From assembly GCA_937920575.1 (NCBI GenBank), contig CAKZSF010000185.1, positions 1-5,195 on the forward strand: 5,195 bases of DNA. The letters run 5' to 3'. Source of the DNA: an uncultured Sphingomonadaceae bacterium (GTDB taxonomy: Bacteria > Pseudomonadota > Alphaproteobacteria > Sphingomonadales > Sphingomonadaceae). Under the pieces are notes generated by a model. That model was given only the letters and a program-made list of their open reading frames with translations. It was not told the DNA's origin and ran no database searches. Within the stretch, counting starts at the first letter, position 1. Each line of letters starts with the position of its first letter. Of the stretch, positions 1 to 4,810 are shown in pieces. The translations under genes were made by a program, and so were the position numbers.

Positions 1-487
1 GCGTTTCGTCAAGCTGGCTGACCAGTTCCGGCTGCCGATCGTTCACATGGTCGACAATCCCGGATTCATGATCGGGCGCGAGGCCGAAATGGCGGGCACG
101 ATCCGCTATGGCGTCCAAGCGATGAACGCGGTCTACAAGGCAACCGTGCCGCTCGCCTCCATTGTGCTGCGCCGCGCCTATGGCATCGCGGGCAGCGCAA
201 TGAGCAACGCCGATCTCTACCAATACCGCTATTGCTGGCCGAGCGGCGATTGGGGCAGCCTGCCCATCGCAGGCGGGCTGGAAGTCGCGTACAAATCAGA
301 GCTGGAAGCGAGCGCTGACCCCGAAGCGGAACTGGCGGCGATCAAGGCACGGCTCGAGAAAGTCACCTCACCCTTCCGCAGCGCAGAATTGTTCAATGTC
401 GAGGATATCATCGACCCGCGCGACACGCGGCCCTTGCTGTGTGAATTTGCAGGGTTGGCGTGGCGCAGGCTTCAAACAGAGCATTAA
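1..487 (+). CDS. Acyl-CoA carboxylase carboxyltransferase (beta) subunit, C-terminal part (5' truncated by window)
   Basis: The reading frame is open from base 2, so the gene begins outside the window; the first internal ATG (47) lies inside a conserved domain and is not the start. The visible ~161 residues match the C-terminal half of the biotin-dependent carboxyltransferase family (PccB / methylmalonyl-CoA carboxyltransferase type). In order they show LPIVHMVDNPGFMIG (the family's 'DxPGFxxG' loop), a helix ending in IRYG, then ATVPLASIVLRRAYGIAGSAM, equivalent to the 'TVPxxxVxxRKAYGGA' oxyanion and acyl-CoA binding segment, and near the end VEDIIDPRDTRPLL, equivalent to the usual 'VDDVIDPxxTR'. 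The family moves a carboxyl group from carboxybiotin to an acyl-CoA in the cytoplasm. AYGIAG replaces the commoner AYGGA, and the region after it (YRYCWPSGDWGSLPIAGG) differs from classic PccB. This could be a different acyl-CoA carboxylase, so no symbol is given. The stop is TAA at 485-487. The next gene is convergent. Confidence 0.88.
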   Translation, partial: RFVKLADQFRLPIVHMVDNPGFMIGREAEMAGTIRYGVQAMNAVYKATVPLASIVLRRAYGIAGSAMSNADLYQYRYCWPSGDWGSLPIAGGLEVAYKSELEASADPEAELAAIKARLEKVTSPFRSAELFNVEDIIDPRDTRPLLCEFAGLAWRRLQTEH

Positions 488-604
488 TCCGGGCCGAAGG
501 CCCGCAAGGGCGACTGCCCGCCCGCAGCGGGGCCAGCTTGCCTGGCCGGAAGCGAGGATAGCCAAGCGAGCGGACGCGAGCGCCGGCGCTTGAGGCCAAA
601 CAAA
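488..604. repeat. Hairpin-rich intergenic block between convergent genes
   Basis: This 117-base spacer is very GC-rich and packed with short inverted repeats: CGGGCC-gaa-GGCCCG (490-504), GGGC-gact-GCCC (508-519), GGCCAG-cttgc-CTGGCC (531-547), and the palindrome AGCGCCGGCGCT (579-590), which sits inside CAAGCG (563-568) paired with CGCTTG (587-592). GCGAGCG also occurs twice as a direct repeat ten bases apart (566-572 and 576-582). There is no T-run on either strand after these stems. The block may serve as a two-way 3' end structure for the carboxyltransferase and MFS transcripts, or be a copy of a dispersed intergenic repeat. Its repetition elsewhere in the genome cannot be judged from this window. 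No gene is called in it. Confidence 0.5.
490..504 (+). terminator. Stem-loop directly after the carboxyltransferase stop codon
   Basis: A perfect six-base-pair GC stem (CGGGCC / GGCCCG) with a GAA loop starts two bases after the TAA stop at 485-487. The position fits transcript termination or 3' end protection. A following U-tract is missing, so a classical intrinsic terminator is not demonstrated. Confidence 0.35.
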
Positions 605-1840
605 TTACATTACTCTGCGCCCGAACAGCTTGCCCTTCTCGCTGAACAGCACAACCGCCAGCGCCAGCAAGGCACAGCTGAGCATCGAAATGGCCAGCGG
701 CTTTGCCGAGCCATCAAACATTGACCCACTCAGCGCCCCCAGAATCGCGCCAGTGCTCATCCTCAGGGCGGTTTGCGCGCTGCTCGCCGCGCCGGAAATG
801 TGGTAGAAGGGCTGCATCGCGATGGAGCTGAAATTCGCACCGACAAAGCCGAGACACGCCATCGACAGGCTCATCAGGATGATGAATTGATAGAGCGGCT
901 GCTGGTCTTGATTGGCGCTGAAATATTGCAACACCGCCACAAGGATAAACGCCATCAGCGCGGAGTGGCTCACACGCCGCGCGCCGAACCGTTCTACGAT
1001 CCGTGAATTGGTGAAATTGGCAAGCACCATGCCGACCACCGCGCCGCCGAAAATCACCGCGAAATAGTCGCCCATCCCGAACGTCTCGCTGATCAACTGC
1101 TGCGAGGAATTGAGAAAACCGAACAGCGATCCAAACACCAGCGCGCTGCCGATAACATAGCCAATCGCGCCGCGATCGCTGAGCGCTTTACCCATATTAC
1201 GGAGGATCGTGAGCGGATCGATTTCTTGCTTGTTCTCTTCCTGAAGAGTCTCGGGCAAGCGCCACCAAGCCCACAGCCCGACTATCACGCCCATCACCGC
1301 CATCGCGCCGAAAATTGCGCGCCAGCCCGCAACATACATGATCCCTTGTCCAACCGCTGGGGCCAGAATGGGCACCAGCAGGAAGATCATCATAATCAGA
1401 CTCATCAGGCGCGCCATTCGGTCGCCGCCGACTTGATCGCGAACGATTGCAGCGGGCACTACGCTCAGCCCCGCACAGCTCACGCCCTGCACAAACCGTA
1501 AGGCAATCATCCAGCCAAAATCTGTCACCATCGCGCAAGCGAGCGAAAGGGCAATGTAAGCAACCAACCCAATCGCCAGAATAGGACGCCGACCAAACCG
1601 GTCAGCAAAGGCACCGGGGAAGAACGCGCCCAGACCTGAGCCCAGAAAATACGCGCCGATAACAAATTGCCGATCGTTCCCACCCGCATCCATCTCGCTG
1701 GCCATTTGGCCCAATGCGGGCAGCATCGCATCAATACCGAATGCTTGCAGGCTCATCAGCAGCGCCATCAGCACAATCATCTCGCGCTCACCCAAGGCTG
1801 GGCGCGCATTTGACGGGGAAGGATTGGCCGTGCTGCTCAT
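605..1840 (-). CDS. MFS multidrug efflux transporter, Bcr/CflA type
   Basis: A 411-residue inner-membrane protein with about 12 hydrophobic segments, close to the usual ~400 for the Bcr/CflA drug:H+ antiporters. Visible signatures, numbered from the ATG at 1840, are: IDAMLPAL in TM1 (D37 where the family has 'DMYLPA'); MFS motif A GAFADRFGRR at 76-85; RFVQG at 115-119 (motif B arginine R115); IVRD at 132-135; LVPILAPAVGQ at 155-165, then GWRAIF at 172-177; and WRLPETL ending the N-terminal half at 193-199. These are the family landmarks in the right order. The substrate cannot be read from sequence. ATG 1840 is preferred over ATG 1846 because AAGGA (1847-1851) abuts the 1846 ATG with no spacing but lies six bases before 1840. 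The other start would add two residues (M-R). The stop is TAA at 607-605. It diverges from dinB, so the short gap must carry both promoters, or one lies in the neighbouring gene. Confidence 0.9.
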   Translation of the reverse strand: MSSTANPSPSNARPALGEREMIVLMALLMSLQAFGIDAMLPALGQMASEMDAGGNDRQFVIGAYFLGSGLGAFFPGAFADRFGRRPILAIGLVAYIALSLACAMVTDFGWMIALRFVQGVSCAGLSVVPAAIVRDQVGGDRMARLMSLIMMIFLLVPILAPAVGQGIMYVAGWRAIFGAMAVMGVIVGLWAWWRLPETLQEENKQEIDPLTILRNMGKALSDRGAIGYVIGSALVFGSLFGFLNSSQQLISETFGMGDYFAVIFGGAVVGMVLANFTNSRIVERFGARRVSHSALMAFILVAVLQYFSANQDQQPLYQFIILMSLSMACLGFVGANFSSIAMQPFYHISGAASSAQTALRMSTGAILGALSGSMFDGSAKPLAISMLSCALLALAVVLFSEKGKLFGRRVM

Positions 1841-1846
1841 CCGCAT

Positions 1847-1851
1847 TCCTT
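1847..1851 (-). promoter_or_regulatory. Shine-Dalgarno site of the MFS gene (decides the start)
   Basis: On the - strand the sequence reads AAGGA-ATGCGG-ATG. AAGGA has zero spacing to the first ATG (1846) and a normal six-base spacing to the second (1840), which favours the second. Confidence 0.6.
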
Positions 1852-1856
1852 GGGGG

Positions 1857-1886
1857 TTGGCGCAGCAAAAGGAAAGCGCCTAATCT
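1857..1886 (+). promoter_or_regulatory. Candidate sigma70-like promoter of dinB
   Basis: TTGGCG (1857-1862) and TAATCT (1881-1886), separated by 18 bases, resemble -35 and -10 elements. The -10 ends six bases before the dinB ATG at 1893, so transcription from it would begin at or very near the start codon. This is a pattern match only. No alphaproteobacterial LexA box (GTTC-N7-GTTC) is visible here. Confidence 0.3.
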
Positions 1887-1892
1887 GATGGG

Positions 1893-3050
1893 ATGGCATC
1901 GGATAATCTCAAATCTGGCGAACCCGCCGCAGGCGAGGATGGCGAGGCAATGGGCCTGCGCAAGATCATCCATGTCGACATGGATGCATTCTTCGCCAGT
2001 GTGGAGCAGCGCGACAATCCCGAATTACGCGGCAAGCCTGTTGCGGTCGGCGGTTCGGGCGGGCGCGGTGTGGTCGCCGCCGCCAGTTATGAGGCGCGCA
2101 CATTCGGCGTGCGCTCTGCCATGCCCAGTGTCACAGCCAAACGCCTATGCCCCGATCTGATTTTCGTGCGACACCGCTTCGATGCGTACAAGGAAGCGAG
2201 CCGCCAAATCCGCGCGATTTTCAAACATCACACTGATCTGGTCGAGCCGCTCAGTCTGGACGAAGCCTATCTCGATGTGACGTCCGACCGCCTAGGAATA
2301 GGCAGCGCCACGCGTATCGCCGAACTGATCCGGCAGGAAATTCGCGCCAAAACAAAACTGACCGCCAGCGCGGGCGTGAGCTACAACAAGTTTCTCGCCA
2401 AGCTCGCCAGCGATCAGAACAAACCCGATGGGATGTGCGTTATCCGGCCCGGACAAGGGGCGCAGTTTGTGGCGGATCTGCCCGTGCGGCGATTCCACGG
2501 CGTTGGGCCCAAAGGCGCAGAGAAGATGGCCAAGCTGGGCATTGCAACCGGCGCGGATCTCGCGGCTAAGGATCTCGATTTCCTCAAAGCCAATTTTGGC
2601 AGCTTTGCAGATTACCTCTACCGCGCCGCGCGCGGGATTGACCTGCGCCCGGTTAAACCCAACCGCATCCGCAAATCGCTGGGTGGCGAGCGGACCTATT
2701 CTGAGGACATCTCATCCGGCCCAGCCCTTCGCGAGGCGCTCGACACCATTATCGACATCGTGTGGGATCGAATCGAGGCCGCGCAAATGAACGGCAAACC
2801 GCCCCGCGGACGCACCGTGACGTTGAAAATGAAATACAATGATTTCAAGAATGTCACCCGCGCGCATTCGGTCGATCACTGGATCGAAACAAAGCCAGAA
2901 TTTGCGCAGATCGGGCGTGACCTGTTGGAAGAATTGTTGCCGCTACCCAAACCGATCCGGCTGATGGGGTTGACCCTATCCAACCTTGATCGCGGCAAGG
3001 ATGCGGCCAAGGCGCCTTCGCGCGATGACGCGCAACTATCGCTGCTGTGA
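1893..3050 (+). CDS. dinB: DNA polymerase IV (Y-family translesion polymerase)
   Basis: A 385-residue error-prone polymerase that copies past damaged bases, acting with the beta clamp. Palm: KIIHVDMDAFFASVE at 24-38, with metal ligand D29, D31 and steric-gate residue F34 (E. coli F13). Fingers: SYEARTFGVRSAMPS at 65-79. Catalytic pair D123-E124 in LSLDEAYLDVT. SAGVSYNKFLAKLASD at 159-174, then NKPDG. Helix-hairpin-helix thumb around 200-223 (RFHGVGPKGAEKMAKLGIATG). Little finger from about 255 to 365. The C-terminus QLSLL is a clamp-binding motif placed at the very end, as in Pol IV. All catalytic residues are present. The first ~20 residues are an acidic extension; an alternative ATG at 1950 would give MGLRKIIHVD, close to E. 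coli MRKIIHVD, with GAGGA ten bases upstream. The 1893 start has no good ribosome site but sits just after a -10-like hexamer. The 3' end overlaps the NUDIX gene by 15 bases. Confidence 0.96.
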   Translation: MASDNLKSGEPAAGEDGEAMGLRKIIHVDMDAFFASVEQRDNPELRGKPVAVGGSGGRGVVAAASYEARTFGVRSAMPSVTAKRLCPDLIFVRHRFDAYKEASRQIRAIFKHHTDLVEPLSLDEAYLDVTSDRLGIGSATRIAELIRQEIRAKTKLTASAGVSYNKFLAKLASDQNKPDGMCVIRPGQGAQFVADLPVRRFHGVGPKGAEKMAKLGIATGADLAAKDLDFLKANFGSFADYLYRAARGIDLRPVKPNRIRKSLGGERTYSEDISSGPALREALDTIIDIVWDRIEAAQMNGKPPRGRTVTLKMKYNDFKNVTRAHSVDHWIETKPEFAQIGRDLLEELLPLPKPIRLMGLTLSNLDRGKDAAKAPSRDDAQLSLL

Positions 3051-3518
3051 CTGCCAATAACGCAACCGCTCTTCAGCGTGCGGATTGATGTCATGCGGCA
3101 AAGCGTCCGGCTCAAAAAACACCGCCTCATTCACTTCGCGCCGGTCAGGCGTGATTGGGCCATTGACGGTCAGCTCCACCAGATGGGCCGTGTGCGGCGA
3201 TCCGGACAGCACTTCTTCAAAGCTGCCCACAAGTTTTGGCTGAGTGCCGATACAATTCAGCTCCTCCTGAAGCTCTCGCACAGCAACCGCAATCGGTTCT
3301 TCCCCGCGTTTTGCCCCGCCACCGGGCAGCGACCACATTGGCGGGCCATAGCTGTGTCGGACCAGCAGAACCTGTCCGCGATCATTGCGCACAATCATCG
3401 CCACGCCCACCAGCGGCACCTTGCGTATCATTCGCCAGCGACGGCGCGCTTGATAGGCAATTCGCAGGGCAATTCTATGAAGGAAGCGCGGTAGCAGAGC
3501 CTCGATCAGCCGAACCAT
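3036..3518 (-). CDS. NUDIX hydrolase
   Basis: A 160-residue cytoplasmic hydrolase of the NUDIX superfamily, which cleaves nucleoside diphosphates linked to another group. The Nudix box (G-X5-E-X7-R-E-U-X-E-E-X-G-U) lies at residues 67-89 as GGAKRGEEPIAVAVREL followed by QEELNC. The metal-binding glutamates E82, E85 and E86 and R81 are all present, but N88 replaces the conserved glycine. Upstream, VGVAMIVRNDRGQVLLVRHSYG (37-58) and MWSLPGGG (61-68) form the typical first strands. Residues 1-33 are a basic, amphipathic stretch (LLPRFLHRIALRIAYQARRR) with no equivalent in the minimal fold; it might touch membrane or a partner. The substrate cannot be predicted. ATG 3518 lies 13 bases inside the end of pgl and has no clear ribosome site, which suggests translational coupling. 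A start at M30 would remove the basic helix but keep the domain. The stop is TAG at 3038-3036, inside dinB. Confidence 0.93.
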   Translation of the reverse strand: MVRLIEALLPRFLHRIALRIAYQARRRWRMIRKVPLVGVAMIVRNDRGQVLLVRHSYGPPMWSLPGGGAKRGEEPIAVAVRELQEELNCIGTQPKLVGSFEEVLSGSPHTAHLVELTVNGPITPDRREVNEAVFFEPDALPHDINPHAEERLRYWQSQQR

Positions 3519-4126
3519 GTAATCGGCACTTTGGCTGCAGTGATGAGGCGCGCAGCGGGAACATCAATCTGGTTCATCGCGGCCGCGCGAAAGACCACGC
3601 GTTTGTCCGCACCGCGCGTCAGGAACACCAGATCGTCACAATTGAGCAGCGCCGGCATCGTCAGAGTAATCCGGTCAAACGGCGCCTCTGGTGGCAACGG
3701 GTCGGGCGTTAGACGGCGCACCATCTGGGCGTCATCGACTTGCGGATTGGTGTTTGGAAACAGCGAGGCAATATGGCCGTCCAGCCCCATTCCGAGCCAT
3801 GTTATCGCAAAGGGCGGAGGATCGATATTGTCCGTCAAAGCAATCACTGTGGCGCCAACAGGCTCAACCAAGGCTCGAATTTTGCCGGTGTTGCTGGCCG
3901 CGTGATCTTCCGGAACGATGCGATCATCATTCGGCCAGATCACAATTCGCGACCAATCAAGATCGCGTGTGATCAGCTTTTCCAGAATGGGGAAAGGTGT
4001 GCTGCCACCCGGAATTGTGATGGCCACAGGGCGATGCGAGGCATTCAACGCAGCGTTGAGCCTCGTGTATATCCAATCAGCGACTTGTGAATCGCTTTGA
4101 TCTTCAACAATGGTTACCCAGTCCAT
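3506..4126 (-). CDS. pgl: 6-phosphogluconolactonase (DevB/NagB-like fold), shortened
   Basis: It hydrolyses 6-phosphogluconolactone to 6-phosphogluconate in the oxidative pentose phosphate and Entner-Doudoroff routes. Numbered from ATG 4126 (206 residues): IPGGSTP at 38-44 (phosphate loop); IVIWPNDDRIVPEDHAASN at 61-79, the counterpart of the family's 'W-x-D-E-R-x-V-P...SN'; and LGMGLDGHIASLFP at 111-124 with catalytic H118. These three blocks in order define the family. D68 stands where glutamate is usual (DDR for DER). Only about 32 residues separate SN79 from G112, and the 'A..Y...L' helix most homologues carry there is missing, so the protein is short (members are usually about 220-260). 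An in-frame TTG at 4162 would add 12 residues, NPLANLFYFTA-like; ATG is preferred because family members begin close to it. Neither start has a good ribosome site. It is not next to zwf or edd here. NagB-like sugar-phosphate isomerases share the fold but lack this motif set. Confidence 0.87.
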   Translation of the reverse strand: MDWVTIVEDQSDSQVADWIYTRLNAALNASHRPVAITIPGGSTPFPILEKLITRDLDWSRIVIWPNDDRIVPEDHAASNTGKIRALVEPVGATVIALTDNIDPPPFAITWLGMGLDGHIASLFPNTNPQVDDAQMVRRLTPDPLPPEAPFDRITLTMPALLNCDDLVFLTRGADKRVVFRAAAMNQIDVPAARLITAAKVPITWFG

Positions 4127-4134
4127 GGCTGTGA

Positions 4135-4162
4135 AATAGAACAAATTTGCTAAAGGATTCAA
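4135..4162 (-). promoter_or_regulatory. Candidate promoter of pgl-NUDIX
   Basis: On the - strand TTGAAT (4162-4157) and TCTATT (4140-4135), spaced 16 bases, resemble -35 and -10 elements, each matching four of six consensus bases. The -10 ends eight bases before ATG 4126, so the transcript would have little or no leader. The surrounding 72-base gap is visibly AT-richer than the flanking genes. Weak evidence. Confidence 0.28.
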
Positions 4163-4201
4163 GCGTTTTCAAGTAAAATTCGCGTGCATTCGTATCCTTT
4201 A
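4151..4201. repeat. Long-spaced inverted repeat in the gap between the GDT1-like gene and pgl
   Basis: TAAAGGAT (4151-4158) and ATCCTTTA (4194-4201) are perfect reverse complements of each other, eight bases each with 35 between. The right arm includes the stop codon of the GDT1-like gene. The spacer carries TTCAAG twice (4158-4163 and 4168-4173), exactly ten bases apart, i.e. one helical turn. It could be a loose terminator or a protein-binding site near the pgl promoter; no T-run follows. Confidence 0.3.
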
Positions 4202-4759
4202 CAAAATGCCACGCGCTTGCACTGCAAAAACCGCAGCGAGGACAATTAGTACGATCCCAAGTGTGATCCGAATTGCTCTCCAAGGAAGTAATGCGTCGTA
4301 CCGTCCAGCGACAGACCAAGCAAAACTCAATGCAGCGGCCCCGCCCAACGCTCCCCCAACAGCGACCAAGACAGGGCTGCCCGTCAACACCGCAATGCCC
4401 AAGAGCACGAAGCGGGCGCTGTCCGTGCCTTGCCGCCAAAGCAGCACCACAGCGATGGCAAACAAGGAACGAGTAGGCTCGCGCGGGGCTGTCTCTTCAC
4501 GATTCCACAGCAACTCGACTGCCGCCAACAGCAAGGCAATCGCAAGAAACATCAACTGAGCGTTGGGCGCCAACATCGGCCCAATCAACATCGCACCCAC
4601 GGCGGCGACTGAGGCAACGATGGTCGTGGCCATCCAACCGACAAACAGGATCAGCAGGGAATTGTCTGACCGCTCTGACAGCTGCGCCATCAGCCGCTGG
4701 TCGCGCGCACCTGCCGTCAAGAAAACTGCGGCGAGGAGGCTAAGAAAGAAGGCTGGCAT
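4199..4759 (-). CDS. Six-TM membrane protein resembling a degenerate TMEM165/GDT1 (UPF0016) family member
   Basis: A 186-residue, strongly hydrophobic protein, matching the ~190 of bacterial UPF0016 proteins, built as two three-helix halves joined by a charged loop (NREETAPREPTRS, 86-98). Helices are at roughly 2-16, 34-58, 68-85, 99-108 running into 115-125, 130-150 and 162-181. The halves correspond: FLTAGARDQRLMAQLSE at 13-29, and LWRQGTDSARFVLLGIAVLTGSPVLVAVGGALGG (107-140), whose tail fits the family's 'GSPLxVxLGxxLG'. UPF0016 proteins carry E-x-G-D-[KR]-[TS] in each half to bind Mn2+, Ca2+ or protons. Here those sites read T-A-G-A-R-D-Q and R-Q-G-T-D-S, so both signature glutamates are gone. 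The assignment rests on architecture and the second-half alignment; ion transport should not be assumed. The start is fixed by an in-frame stop at 4769-4771 and no other ATG; the ribosome site is weak. It lies 51 bases downstream of the AI-2E family gene. Confidence 0.8.
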   Translation of the reverse strand: MPAFFLSLLAAVFLTAGARDQRLMAQLSERSDNSLLILFVGWMATTIVASVAAVGAMLIGPMLAPNAQLMFLAIALLLAAVELLWNREETAPREPTRSLFAIAVVLLWRQGTDSARFVLLGIAVLTGSPVLVAVGGALGGAAALSFAWSVAGRYDALLPWRAIRITLGIVLIVLAAVFAVQARGIL

Positions 4760-4810
4760 GGGCGCGCGTCAGAGTGGGGCTGAGTCGATCGAGACGGCGA
4801 AGCACACGGG

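Noticed and set aside
396..593. + strand open frame running through the hairpin block
   Set aside because: It begins inside the carboxyltransferase gene in another frame and has no protein motif. Openness across the spacer follows from the GC-rich repeats.
1197..1538. Second - strand open frame (113 codons) inside the MFS gene
   Set aside because: Overlaps the MFS gene in another frame; the translation is arginine/aspartate/glycine-rich without motifs, while the MFS frame has all its family landmarks here.
1841..1892. LexA (SOS) operator between the MFS gene and dinB
   Set aside because: Neither GTTC-N7-GTTC nor its reverse complement occurs in the gap; the single GAAC at 1919-1922 has no partner.
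4127..4162. Extended pgl start at TTG 4162
   Set aside because: The added 12 residues are not typical of the family, there is no ribosome site, and the TTG overlaps a -35-like hexamer. Kept only as an alternative.
4785..4792. Palindrome TCGATCGA in the gap upstream of the GDT1-like gene
   Set aside because: An eight-base palindrome is expected by chance at this composition, and nothing around it supports a site.
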